From NCBI RefSeq assembly GCF_033807715.1, contig NC_084587.1, positions 17,777,017 to 17,841,016 of the forward strand: 64,000 bases of DNA. The letters are read 5' to 3'. Both the position numbers and the translations under genes were made by a program. How positions within the stretch are numbered: position 1 is the first letter of the stretch; each line of letters opens with the position of its first letter. The notes below the pieces were generated by a model that had not been told where the DNA came from, did not search any database, and worked only from the letters and a program-made list of their open reading frames with translations. Positions 37,176-48,423 of this stretch are shown here, in pieces. This stretch comes from Cololabis saira. Taxonomy: Eukaryota > Chordata > Actinopteri > Beloniformes > Belonidae.

Positions 37176-38155
37176 AGGTAAAGAAATACATCCGATGAGG
37201 GGAATAACAGCAGAGCCTGGCTCGAACCCCAGCAGTCCTTAGTTTGGCTCTGCCTGTTCTCATTTAGATATTCTGAATTTCCAAGTGGCATGTGACACAA
37301 GGATGGATAGACAGTTTCAATCTGAACGAATGTAAGGCAATATTACTAAGCAGTATACAGTAGCTTCAGCTCATTTGGTCAGTTTTGTATTAACCGGTGT
37401 TGAGCAGAGTCAGCCGTGACAAGATTCTGACAGGAAACTGACTTCTAAACAAAACCCCTTTTTCATAAACTTATGATTCATTTTACAGAGTTTGTCTAGT
37501 TGTTTTTATACAAGTTCTTATTTAAAAGATCAGATCAGTTTAAAGGTAAATGAAATATCCAGAAGAAGAAGAAATGCAACAGAAACAAAGTTTCAACCTC
37601 CGATTTCAGAGGTACAGTGAATGCAGCGTGGTCTTGAACACGTGGGTGGAGATAAAAATGGGAAGGCTGGTACTGTGATGTAATAGTACCCTGCAGATTT
37701 GAACCGTTCACTAAAAGAGACATTATCAGGACCAAACAAGGTGAGTGGGTTGTGTTATGTTGGAGTTCTTGAGTTAGAAGTCAGTTCCAACACCTGAACA
37801 TACACTCCCAAGCGTAAAAGGTGTTTTTTATTTCACAATACATCCCCTTTAAAGTTGACTTTTCTTTGAAAGGGTGACCTTTTTTGTTACGATGTTATGT
37901 TGCATAAGTGGCACTCAGACAAAAGCATTAATGGTGACAGGTCGAGCTACAAGTACGAGGAAATTAAAGAAAAAGTTTAGAGATCAACTATTTTCACCAT
38001 CAAATTTGCTTTATGGTTCAACTTTCATTCTGAAAAATGACCTTGATGTCTCCTCTGTGAAACAGAGTTTCTTTTTTTAATCAGTGTTGAGCTGCAGGTG
38101 GAAACATTTTCTCTTAAGTTTCATCACCATCACCAGCCTTTATAGTTCCTCACTT
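37176..38155. other. No gene or element seen
   Basis: Unique-looking DNA with no supported ORF. Confidence 0.4.
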
Positions 38156-38159
38156 TCTC

Positions 38160-38470
38160 AACATTCACCACTCACTTGTCAGTTCTGAAACGCAACTCGC
38201 CTTAAGTATTGGGATTTAGAGTAAAAGCTCATCTCATTATCCCCGTTTGTGTGCGTGTGTGTTGTAGTCTGTATGTGTGTTGGCGCTCCACGTATGAGTG
38301 TATCACTGGCTATGTGAGCGTGAGTGAGTGATGGGTGTGTAAGCCTCCCTCTCTGGCGCTCTGTTTGAAATAAAGCGACAGATAATCGCAGGGCTCTGGT
38401 GAAGCGAGCTCATCTGAGCACCAATCGATACGGGTGCCATAGCTTCAAAGCGGGCCTTCAAAGAAGAGAG
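38160..38470. promoter_or_regulatory. Candidate conserved noncoding stretch (unverified)
   Basis: Non-repetitive, balanced sequence such as 'ataaagcgacagataatcgc', 'gagcaccaatcgatacgggt' and 'gccatagcttcaaagcgggc' stands out from the simple repeats around it. Function and conservation are unknown. Confidence 0.2.
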
Positions 38471-38769
38471 AAATAGCCATATGCTCATGGTTCTGTGTGT
38501 GAGTCTGTGCGTGAGAGAGAGAGAGAGAGCGAGAACTGAGAAGTATTTGGTGTTTGACAGTCAGGGAGACTTGTTCCGCAGGAAAAAAAACCATTTGACA
38601 AAAAAATCACAGCTGACTTGTAAAGGACTTGGCTGCATCTGATGTTGCTATTTAAATTGGACAAAACCATTGTTTTGTTAGCTGGTAATGTCCCGATATT
38701 ATGGCCCCGTCATCTTTTATTCATCAGAGCAGCAGCAGCTGTGGCCTTTGTCGAGGAAATTGAGAAAGA

Positions 38770-38770
<1 letters not shown>

Positions 38771-38843
<73 letters not shown>
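38771..38843. repeat. (CA)n microsatellite
   Basis: A perfect dinucleotide tract of about 73 bp. It is followed at 38870-39060 by GA-rich sequence. A shorter (CA)n lies at 39617-39639. Confidence 0.98.
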
Positions 38844-38845
<2 letters not shown>

Positions 38846-39059
38846 TCTGTCACACACTACCCGAGTTAGAGTTTAAAGGCCGGGAGATGGTGTGCGGTGT
38901 GAGTGAAGCCGAGAACAAACCAACAGCGGGAGGAGGACGGGTGCAGGAAGGAAGGGTGAGAGAATGAGAGAATGACGGAGTGCGAAAAGGAGACGGAGGT
39001 CCACGGAGATGTGTTTTGCGTGAGACTGAGAGAGGGAGACGGATGCTGTGTTAAGTTGC

Positions 39060-39875
39060 GCCATCTCACCTTCCTCAAAGTGAAAATGAGGATGTATTTT
39101 TGACTCGACTAAACATGCGAGATAAGAAGAAAAAAAACAAGAGAGAAACTTGTCTGGAAGTTTGCGTGCGAATCTGAATGTGATGGAACATGCGTCGTGA
39201 AAAAAGATGCATGCGCACACATGTGTGTCAGCATGTCCAATTAGCTGAGACAAGCAGGTGTAAAACAGTAATTAATGGCACAACTGACTGACTTCATTAC
39301 TTCTACTTGAGTGTCTCACGCTGGCCGAACACACGCACGCATGTAAACATGCCGGCTGTAGAAAAAAAAACCAATGAAACATTCCTGAGGACAGCATTAA
39401 CATGAGTGTGTGAGAGAGCGCGTGTGTGAGTTTCACTGAAAAATAGCAGAGCGGTGTAGATAAGCGGACACCATCACTGCACGCACCGCCGTTTGGCCAC
39501 TCAAACACTCGTTTAGTTTTACAAATGGTCTCATTACTAATGAATCACAAGCTGCTTTAGAGCAGGCTGAGCACACTGTAATGGTTTGGCCATCCTCCAG
39601 GATTCAGGCAGAACAACACACACACACACACACACACACTCACATTGACAGAGATTGAAGATGAGTGTCCAAAAGCCCCAATTACCTTCACGTTCAATGT
39701 AAGAGAACAAGCAAGAAAGCTAATTACGAGCACCCACATGCAGATGGAAGACGTCGTACACCCAGGAAGACGATATGTCACAGGCATTGCTCTCCTGTTT
39801 TTGTCTTCGATTGTTAGTGTTTACAATGAACTCGTTATGGAAAATATGGTTGTATTATTACCATAAGTCATTATT
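39060..39875. other. No gene seen
   Basis: Mixed DNA with scattered gt/ca-rich words. ORFs at 39557-39866 overlap on opposite strands and show no motif. Confidence 0.4.
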
Positions 39876-39879
39876 ACAG

Positions 39880-40260
39880 CCCCTGAGCCCAAACGAGCTT
39901 TATTGAATCATCAATAAGAGTGTATGATTTAGTAATTCCAGTTTTAGCCAGATTGATTTACGCTTTAGTGCTCTGCCAGGCCTGAATGAGATCAAATGAA
40001 ATTAGATGCCTCCAAATGCAGCATATTGTCATCCAGTGAGTGGAATAAATGTGTTTTTTATTTATCATTCAAGCGCATTCCTCCCGTGGTGGTTTGCCAG
40101 GACATAAATATCGCTGACGCTCGCTCCTGCTCTTGTGAGTGAGTGGGATGACAGCGATTGGATGGAGTAATTTGACCTAATGAATATATGTCCGCGGCCT
40201 GTTTCTTTTTCTCTCCATTAAACACCGCGGCATTAGATTTACGGTGCTTACTCTAACAAC
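39880..40260. promoter_or_regulatory. Candidate conserved noncoding element (unverified)
   Basis: A run of complex, homeodomain-site-rich sequence: 'gagctttattgaatcatcaa', 'cagattgatttacgctttag', 'gagtaatttgacctaatgaa', 'tatgtccgcggcctgtttct' and 'accgcggcattagatttacg'. The density of TAAT/ATTA words in otherwise unique DNA is typical of developmental enhancers. There is no repeat signature. Only a cross-species alignment could confirm it. Confidence 0.28.
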
Positions 40261-41840
40261 TTAAAGACTCCATCAGTATGCCTCCTTCCACACACACATT
40301 CACACACAGTTGGACACAGATTGGCCTAGCTCAGTGAATCAATGGCCTCTTGGTCAATGTCTCCTACGGGAGGGTTATCTATCAGCTCCTCACTAATGAA
40401 ACAATCTGATTGCTCTGCTGGTGCTTGTGGGAGTGTGTGCACGCTGCAGGCTCTTGTGCGCGTGTGAGATTGATTTTAAAGTACATAGATATGATTTTCT
40501 TGGTTTAATTACAGGTTGAACCATTAATGTATTTTCCATGTTGTCTTATGAAGGTTTGGGAGATAATTGTTTCGGTATCAGTTCCTTGATTCGATTGTCA
40601 GTGATGGGGACAGTATCTGGTTTTAACTGCTGCACTATCTTTCTACTTTCATAAAAACAGGACTTTTTATTAGATCCTCTGAGAGCTACTGTGTTCTCCG
40701 TGTGTGGGTTGCAGTCAGGATCTATTTTTTTTTATCAGTTACCACTTCTTCACAGCCCAACCGGGCCTTATGGAAATGTCTGACAGTAAAGTTGAAAAGA
40801 CTTTATAAAATGACTTTTCCTGTTTTAGGTTATTTAGATTTCCTTTTTTTGGCAACATGTCAGAGTGGTAAAAGAGAGAAGCTTTTGAGACCTTTTTTCT
40901 TTTTAGTTCTTTAAAGTGTTATTTTTTCGATCAAGTGTGTCATCGTAAAAGTTTAGCTTGATGCTTCTGCAGAGCAACTGTGCACGTAGCATATGTGTGG
41001 AACCAGCGTCATAGTTGGTGTTTCAACCTGTTCAGTGTGTTTGGTGTCGGCCTGTGATTCCACTACCAAACTTTATATGGCGGAGTGGGTTGCTTTCTGC
41101 AGCGTTGTAGCTTGGAGGAGGGTCTGCCTGCTGAATGTGGGGAAGTGGAGGTCCACTTCAAACATAGACCTCCACTCGCTACAGCGCACCAAGCCCTCAT
41201 ATGTTACCATAACTTTAAACCACTTGAGGATGGAGGTCACATGTTTCCTTTCTCCACATTCTTCAGCTAGGTGTTCCTGGTAGCTTACGGTGCTAGGCTT
41301 CAGTTTGGTCTGACATAACAATGGAGCAAATTAAGCATATCACATAAATTGGAGCTGACAAATGTTAAGCAACATTCCTTTTGGCTGACACTGGAGAAAT
41401 CTGTCTGTCTTCCAAGCTTGAAAACAACAAAGCTGAATTAATAGTGGCAAATACGTAGAAGGAAATACAATCCTATTAAGGAGACCAATCACTTTTGATG
41501 TGTAGTTACATTTTTGGGGAGGTGCACCTAGTCCTACGACAGATATTGCTCACTTTTAGTGTGCATATCTCTTTGGATTTATGTAGTGAAAACCTAAACA
41601 CTCTAGAAATCCATTTAAGAAGATATTATTGGACAAAGACTGAGGGTTTTTAAAGGGATTCTTGAAAAGGAATGTTTAGATGGACCTTTTTAAATGGGCC
41701 ATTTGGCACACTGAGTCATATCTGTGTTAATGAGGTTTCTTTTTTTCCTGGTACCAAACTATAAAAGTGGTTTTGATGGATATATATTATCCATCAAACT
41801 AAAACTATCAGGTCCTCTCAAATATAACTGCTTGGTTTTG
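40261..41840. other. No gene or element seen
   Basis: Unique-looking DNA. ORFs at 40993-41321 overlap on both strands without recognisable features. Confidence 0.4.
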
Positions 41841-41847
41841 CTTGTAT

Positions 41848-42865
41848 CTTACTTACTTACTTAGGCCCATCGCTCCCAGTGGAGCATAGGCCACCGACAA
41901 CTCTTCTCCATTTCATAAAGTTTTGGGCTGTCCTTTCTGCCTCCCCCCAGCTGATTCCGTGGCTCTTTAGTTCTGCCTCAGTGTCCCGTGTCCAGCTGTT
42001 TTTGGGCCGTCCTCTCCTTCTCTTCCCCTGGGGGGGTTCCAAGTCAGGGCCTGGCGTGTAGTAGTAGCTGCCGGTTTCCTCAGGGTTTGTCCGATCCATC
42101 CCCACTATCGGATCAGTATTTGTTTCTCTACTGGCTCCTGTCTCCCTCTCTGCCACAGTTCCTCGTTTCTGATTTTGTCTGGCCACCTGATTCTGAAGAT
42201 GCGCCTCAGACAGCAGTTGATGAAGGTTTGTATCTTCTGCAACGTCCTTTTTGACCTTCTCCACGTCTCTGAACCGTAGAGAAGGATGCTTTTCACGTTG
42301 GAATTGAAGATACGCACTTTAGTTGTTGTGGTTATTTCTTTGGAGGACCAGATGTTTTTTAGAATGATGAACGCTGCTCTAGCTTTGCCTTCTCTCGCAG
42401 TGACGTCGCTGTCTGTGCCACCCCGTCTATCTATAATGCTGCCGAGGTAGGTGAAGGAGTCCACCTCCTGAATGGGTTTGCCCTCTACTGTGACTGGGTT
42501 GTTGGTTGAGGTGTTTATCCTCATCAGGTTGGTCTTCTTATGGTTTATCCTTAACCCCGTCCCAAGGGATGTGGTTGATAGTTTGGTGGTCTTGTCCTGC
42601 ATCTGGTTTTGGTTGTGCGACAGGAGAGCCAGGTCATCAGCAAAGTCATGGTCGTGGAGTTGTGTCCAGAGGTTCTACTGTATGCCGTTTTTCCTACCCG
42701 TTGTAGTGGTCTTCATGATTCCGGCAAATAACTAGGAGGAACATGAAGGGCGATAGGAGGCCTAACTCCTAACTCTGCCTAACTCCAGTCTTGACCTCGA
42801 AGCTCTCTGACAGCTGGCCTGCGTGTAAAACCTTGCATGACATTCCCTGGAAAACCTTGCAAAAC
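41848..42865 (-). pseudogene. 5'-truncated non-LTR retrotransposon (endonuclease-RT LINE) remnant
   Basis: Read on the minus strand, the copy begins inside the reverse transcriptase with 'GMSCKVLHAGQLSESFEVKT', continues past a shifted 'GLLSPFMFLLVI', and reaches 'DFADDLALLSHNQNQMQ' near 42600-42660. FADD is the RT catalytic motif. It goes on through 'EVDSFTYLGSIIDRRGGTDS' and 'SILLYGSETW' to 'IRWPDKIRNEELW', the connection/thumb region. A frameshift near 42110-42130 moves to the C-terminal segment '[20 protein letters not shown]' and 'VVGGLCSTGSDGPK' plus stop. The 3' end is the (taag)n run at 41848-41864. Several frameshifts and missing upstream domains make it inactive. I place it in an RTE-like or related endonuclease-RT group; the clade is uncertain. 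Confidence 0.88.
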
Positions 42866-42869
42866 CTTT

Positions 42870-43200
42870 GCTTGTATCAGTTGACCTCATAAGTATGTGA
42901 GCTATGCGCCCCTATAAGGAAAATCTTTAGCTGAGCTGTGGATATTTTTCCAAGGCCATGTCTCAGGAATGGCTTGAGAGATTTGACTGATTGACACCTC
43001 AATGAAATCTTCACAGCTGATGGAATCTATTCACAAATCCATATCACTTCAAGAATCCAGTGAGAACGATGCAAAGCTTGCATTTTATAGAAACATCATA
43101 TACTATTGGTATACATTTCTGCAAATAACACAAAAGATTTGAGAGATAAAAAAATAAACTAACAAACAAAACAGTTTCATACAGACTTGGGATTACATGA
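42870..43200. other. No gene or element seen
   Basis: Unique-looking DNA between two retroposon-derived segments. Confidence 0.35.
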
Positions 43201-43204
43201 ATTT

Positions 43205-43262
43205 AATCAATTTCCCTTTGGGGATTAATAAAGTATTTTGAATGGAATTAAATTGAATTGAG
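43205..43262 (+). repeat. Retroposon tail fragment
   Basis: 'ccctttggggattaataaag' followed by 'ttgaatggaattaaattgaa' is a familiar LINE 3' terminus with a degenerate pentanucleotide tail. Confidence 0.5.
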
Positions 43263-43554
43263 TAGTTTTTCACTGGAATTGGATTTGTTATGGAGAAACA
43301 CCAGAGATGAGACCCAACTGAGAGCTAGACTGCAGAAAGTGACGTTTTTTTGTTTCTTTTTAAACTTGTAGTGCAGTGAGTTTTGCACCAGAGTGGTCAT
43401 CCTTACACTGTTATGTATCCGTGAAGTCTGAGCTTTTTTTTTTTTTTTTTTAATACTCAGGGGTACCAGCAATAACAGGCCAGAAGCCTATAAGCCAGTT
43501 TTCTCATCATTGTATGAAGCTTTTAAAAAAAAAATATATATATATATGAAGGCG

Positions 43555-43790
43555 ATCGGGGGAGGGCATCCACTGCAAGTCTGAAAACACACAACGGGCA
43601 CACAAGCCTTTGGAATCTGCAAGATAGAAAACAAACAAACAGAAACGGGAACAGGCAGAGACACAAACAGAAACCCTTTCAGGTCTCTAAAACTGAATCA
43701 AGACTAGGCTACTACAATTATCTGTCCCCAAAACTGTGGGGTGAGGATGTAGGTGAGTGAGCAGGTGTGTAACTGCGTGTGTGCAAAGTG
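43555..43790 (+). repeat. Dispersed retroposon-like repeat R2, copy 2
   Basis: 'gggcatccactgcaagtctg', 'cctttggaatctgcaagata', 'gaaaacaaacaaacagaaac', 'ctgtccccaaaactgtgggg' and 'gtgagtgagcaggtgtgtaa' align in order with R2 at 36330-36568. A T run (43436-43452) and an AT run precede it. The R2-like sequence may continue to about 44060. Confidence 0.6.
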
Positions 43791-44583
43791 AAACCAAGGC
43801 TTTACCTGAACTGCAACTAGAATGGAGGAGGGAGGGCACAACCACGCCACCCGAGAGACCAGAAAGCGAAAGAGGTAGAAACCCAAACCCAGGCCAACAG
43901 CAGTCCTGGGTCCGGCTATCAGGCCTTCCCATGGTTCCCCCCGCCCCAGGCCGAATGCGGGAAACATGGATGGAGGAAGACCTCACTCCTGCCCCCTGCT
44001 GATGAGTATGTGGTTTTGACTAATGCGGTTAAAACAGGGAGGGGGAGGTCAGGCCACCATGTGGCTATAACAGTAGCCCCCCTCCTCCAAAGACGCTATG
44101 TGCAAGCAGAGGTGGAAAAAGTACAAAAATATTGTACTTAAGTAAAAGTACAAATTTTCTGCTTGAAAATTACTTAAGTAAAAGTAAAAAAGTACCTCAA
44201 CTTAAATATAATAAAGTACCAAAAGTACATGGTGTAAAATGTACTTAAGTACAAAAGTAAAAAGTACAAAGTACAAAGTACAAAATTCAAAGTACAAAAT
44301 TATTTTCAAAAGGATTGCAAAGAAATGAAGAATCCAAGAATTTGCTTACAACTCTAAATAATGGTGATATTATTCTGACCCCTTTAGCGTTTGTCTCCAT
44401 TACCCCATTTTAATTTCTCCCTTTGCTCATCACTGCTGCTGTACCCCATTGGCCCCGCTGACAGGTCCACCCCCAGCCTGTAGTATGCAGTGACAACATT
44501 AAGCAACCCCAGCTGATAAAGGATGAGACTTTTGAACTTTTAAATGCCAAAACCACCTAGAAGGGGTGGAATCAAAGAATCAA

Positions 44584-44666
44584 GGCTGATTTATGGTTCC
44601 GCGTTACACCAACGTACCCTACGGCGAGGCTCTGCATCGATTTAACGCGGAACCATAATTCAGGCT
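44584..44666. repeat. CpG-rich palindrome P, short copy
   Basis: Left arm 'ttatggttccgcgtta', right arm 'taacgcggaaccataa', joined by about 45 bp containing 'cctacggcg'. This could form a hairpin of at least 16 bp. Related copies are at 44797-44911 and 53522-53663, and one arm is at 9022-9060. P is my label. Confidence 0.88.
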
Positions 44667-44796
44667 TCAGTCCTCATCGGTACTCGACGCGACGGCAGTT
44701 CCTCCGGCCGTCCGGCCCGCCTCTGCGGCGCAACTCTCCCGGGAGCTGCGGCTCCTTCTCGGTATATTCACGCGCCCCCCTTCCTTCCCGTCCGCC

Positions 44797-44911
44797 TTAT
44801 GGTTCCGCGTTAAATCGACGCACACCTTACGCCGTAGGCTACGGCATAGGGCGTGCGTCGCCGCGTACCCTACGCCGTAGCTCTGCGCCGGTGTAACGCC
44901 ATAAATCAGCC
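44797..44911. repeat. CpG-rich palindrome P, second copy
   Basis: It opens 'ttatggttccgcgttaaatc' and closes 'ggtgtaacgccataaatcag', with internal 'cttacgccgtaggctacggc' and 'gtaccctacgccgtagctct'. It lies in the same hAT as the copy at 44584. Confidence 0.85.
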
Positions 44912-45449
44912 CCCGCTGTGCTGTTCTTTAATTTGTAGCGAGTAACGACGTGTCCAATTTTAAATATAGCGGATTAAAAGTATGATTTTTTTCCTTGAAA
45001 ATGTAACGAAGTAAAAGTAAAAGTACAGAAAAATGAAAGTATCAATAAAAGTACAAATTCTCAAAAATCTTACTTAAGTACAATAACGAAGTACTTGTAC
45101 TTCGTTACTTTACACCACTGTGTGCAAGTGATCTTGTGATGTGTAAATCTGTTGAGTGTAGAGATGTCTAAGATTTGTTTAAGTTGAGCTTTAAAATAAT
45201 AACAAGCTGGTATCATGACTGTCCAGCACAGTAACTGGTACTGATTTTCAGGTACATGCCACTTCTGGTCTTTTTACTTTGCACTCGCTTGGCCTCTCAG
45301 TGTTAGAATTGTATTTTGTTTAGATGGAAATGGTCTTTGTGAAATTACAGCTCAGCTCTTTTCCCCCTTTGTTTGGTGTTCAGCATGTGTATGTATGTTA
45401 TATCATGCTTTATATGATTAAAAACCTCTTGAGTCATCTCAGAATCATC

Positions 45450-46056
45450 TACCCTGGGAACCGGGGGACCTCGTTAGGAATATATTTGGATGTATTTTAT
45501 GGCACACATTCAAACACTAGGGCCTCATTACTTGACGTCATGAGAATTGCAGCAGAACTCAACCAAGGCATCCGGTAAAGAATTGTGGACCTTCCCAAGT
45601 CTAGTTAATCCTTGGGTACCATCCACATCTCTTAAGGTTCCCCATTCATTTTTTCGAATGATAATACACAAGTATAAGCAACATGGGAGCACAAAGCCAT
45701 CATACCTTTCAGGAAGGAGCCGGCCCCCGTGTCCCAGTGATGAATGTGCTTTTGTTTGAAATTAACCTCCAGACAGTAACAAAAGACCTTGTAAAACCCA
45801 GCGAGAGAGTGTCCTCAACCACAGCAAAAGGCGTTCTGTATTAACATGAACTGAAAAGCCACTTTACAAGTTACTCTTAAAGCACTTTAAAAAAAAGCCA
45901 GATTACAGTTTGGATCTGCGCATGGGGACACAAATATTAGATCTTAGTTTTTGGGGGCATGTCCTGAGGCCAAAATTGAACTTTGTGGCCATACTCACCG
46001 CTGTTATGTTTGGGGATAAAAGGGGGAAGTTTGCAGCCTTTGGGGTGAATTGAGCC
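45450..46056 (+). pseudogene. Tc1-like transposase relic, 5' part
   Basis: The plus strand reads through the DNA-binding half of a salmonid/Sleeping Beauty-type Tc1 transposase: 'ELWTFPSLVNPWVPSTSLKV' then 'HKYKQHGSTKPSYLSGRSRP', the second helix-turn-helix and the linker with its basic SGRSRP. It then continues in broken frames through 'aaaaaaaagccagattacag', 'tgcgcatggggacacaaa' and 'gttatgtttggggataaaag', matching the catalytic-domain stretch before the middle Asp. Stops and frameshifts are numerous. The gene breaks off near 46056 and resumes near 47405, so later insertions split it. The 5' TIR is not clearly visible. Confidence 0.8.
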
Positions 46057-46767
46057 ACATAAAATCTACTTCAATTTGGATCAAATCCTCTTTTTTTTGC
46101 TTTTTGGCTATTTTTGTTTAAATATGTTCTACATTTTGTTTTGATGTTGAAACATTTTGAAAGTAGTTGTAAAAATGGGAACCCGTTTATTTATCATAAC
46201 CCTGTTGCCATTTTTGCTGGAGAGAAAAATCAAAAGGTTTGTGAAAGAAGAGAAAAAAAGCGTGACAGGGATGCTTGTTAAGGCAGCACAAAGAATTCAC
46301 GTGATACGACTGTCTGAAAACGAACAGAATCCCGGCCTAGACTTTACCGTGCGCTTCACTTTACCGTAGATGCTGAAAGCTGAAGTTATTCTGACAAAAT
46401 CCATCATTTATAGTATGGTTTCTAACTATTTTATAGTCAAAACAAGTCTATAAGGCCTGTATGATACATGGGTTATAAAGAGTTGATTAAAAAAAAGCCA
46501 TGACCTCTGAGGCTGTACAAAACAGCAGCATCAGAGTAGACCTGTCATAGGTGGCATTCTGTTGACACACTCACATTTTTCAGCTTTGTAACCAACCTAC
46601 AATCCTTTATCTCCATGCTGTTGTAAGCAATACTCCAATACGCCAGTTGATTCAGATTGTTAAGGTTGGGTTGGAGCCAGAAATCACAGAAACAGCTCAT
46701 TTAATACAAGATATATACAGGAAGTCTGTTGTCTCGTGGTTTTGTAGTTTTTCTTATTACCTTCAAT

Positions 46768-47392
46768 TAGGGCTGGGCGATATATCGAGATTTTAATATA
46801 TATCGATATATTTTCAAACGCAATATGGTACGAGACAATATCGTTTATATCGATTTAAAAAAAATTTTTTTTTAATGATTTTGATATAGCTTATTTTGTG
46901 ACAAATTGACTTGAATGTTTTATTAGAGATTTGCACAAATGTCAACCTCAGTGGAAAAGTCTGCCTGTTACTGTCTACATTGTACTAATTGCACAGTGTA
47001 TTTTAATTTAATTGTTATGCAGGAAAGGGATATTTGTTTTATTTTATTCAAGAAGAATTTTTATTCTATGCAGGCAGTTTATTTTTATTTCATTTGTTTT
47101 ATACATTTTGATATTGTGCAGACCTCTGTTAATAAAGGAACCTGTGTGACATTTGGCACGAGGCTTTGTATTAAAACTGACTGTTTTTTTAAGGGTTTGC
47201 CTCAGAAAAAAATGAAGCTAACAGAGATGCTAACAGAGATGCTAACAGAGATGCTAGCAGAGATGCTATGCTATAATGCTTTGGGGGAAACCCCAATTAA
47301 GGCACAGAAAAAATATCGAGATATATATCGAGTATCGCCATTTAGCTAGAAAATATCGAGATATGACTTTTGGTCCATATCGCCCAGCCCTA
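46768..47392. mobile_element. Nonautonomous hAT element, inverted relative of 1334-1975, perfect TSD
   Basis: The 625 bp element starts tagggctgggcgatat, ends atatcgcccagcccta, and is flanked by ccttcaat (46760-46767 and 47393-47400). Internal sequence is the reverse complement of the element at 1334-1975. It differs by a short A/T run where the first copy has about 39 T, and by four units of a 12 bp acagagatgcta repeat (47220-47270) where the first has one. The 136-codon plus ORF running into the right TIR is not a transposase. Confidence 0.94.
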
Positions 47393-47404
47393 CCTTCAAT
47401 GTTT

Positions 47405-47880
47405 CCATTCACGATTCCATGATCATTAACCTTAAATGGCTAAACATGTCGAGGGGCTATGTGCAGGACATACTGCTGCACTGGATGAAGACAAACAGCA
47501 TTATGGGTAAAGAATACTATGTCAATATATTGATAAGATATCTGGCATGGACAGGGTTTCAAATGGACGATGAACCCATACTTCTAAATTATTTGCAAAG
47601 TGGTTTACGGTCAACAACGTGAAGGTATTGGAGTAACCATTACAAAGCCCTGACCTCAGTGCTATAAAAAAAAGGAGGAAGCTTGACGAAGTTGACTTGG
47701 CTCCACCAGCTTTGTCATGAGAAACGGGATAGATAATGAGAAGCTTGTGGAGTGTTTAAAGCTAATTGTACCAAATACTAAACAAGTGAAGGTGAACTAA
47801 TTTCTAAGCTGTATGCAAACTTTTGACCTTTCCACTGCTGGGGGTTGTAGAATATGAAATGTCTCAATTATTACATCATC
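47405..47880 (+). pseudogene. Tc1-like transposase relic, 3' part
   Basis: Continuation of the gene at 45450-46056. 'actatgtcaatatattgata', 'tttcaaatggacgatgaacc' (QMDDEP, the altered Q-x-D-N-D-P catalytic segment), 'gtgaaggtattggagtaacc' and 'cattacaaagccctgacctc' (SPDLxP) follow in the normal Tc1 order. Then comes a 3' region with 'accaaatactaaacaagtga' and 'gtatgcaaacttttgacctt', the usual downstream sequence before the right TIR. The DNDP-type motif reads DDEP here, and stops interrupt the frame, so it is inactive. Confidence 0.78.
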
Positions 47881-47884
47881 TTTT

Positions 47885-48420
47885 AAATGTGACTATTTCA
47901 GCTAATTATTAATATTGGGCATTATCCTCACACTCATCTTTATTTAACTTCACGCCATGTTTTATGGAGCTGACTGCTGCCCTTTTAAGGGCACCATCTC
48001 GCTTTGCCCATCTTCTACTGTAATTCACTAACGCGAGTGGAGGTCTGCGTCACCAACTGAGTGTCTTGAGGCATTTTTCCGTCGACGTTGATGTCATGGA
48101 TTTGGTCTCAAAGCTAAAGCGCTACTTGTGGACAAGTTTTGATTTTATGTTTTATTTAGAGGGTCAAAGGCACTAATAAAATTTCACATATGAGGTCCAT
48201 GATTCTACCTCCTAAAACCGTCATGAACAGTGACGTAAAGACACCGTTGTCGTGGAAAAACCTATTAAATGCTCTTTAATATGTTCTTTCCAACTTAGTT
48301 TCTGGACTGATACTGAGTGTGTAAGTTGCCAAGAATAAGACTTGAGAGATGCTTCAGATTTCAGTTGATTTAATAAAACAGTTGCATGTAAAAGGGTCAG
48401 AATATACACCAGGCGTCTCG
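47885..48420. other. No gene or element seen
   Basis: Unique-looking DNA between the Tc1 relic and the L2-like fragment. Confidence 0.4.
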
Positions 48421-48423
48421 ATG

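Larger units (their letters stand above)
44107..45120. mobile_element. hAT element, 1,014 bp, perfect TSD, carrying CpG palindromes
   Basis: The ends cagaggtggaaaaagtac and cttcgttactttacaccactg are imperfect inverted repeats (cagWGGTG start), flanked by the 8-mer tgtgcaag (44099-44106 and 45121-45128). Both subterminal regions are packed with 'gtacttaagtaaaagtac' motifs. The GC-rich middle holds two copies of a palindromic repeat (44584-44666, 44797-44911), in sharp contrast to the AT-rich ends. No transposase ORF is present. Confidence 0.93.

Noticed and set aside
46939..47349. 136-codon plus-strand ORF
   Set aside because: Lies within a nonautonomous hAT and runs into its TIR; it has no transposase motif, and the relative at 1334-1975 does not keep the same ORF.
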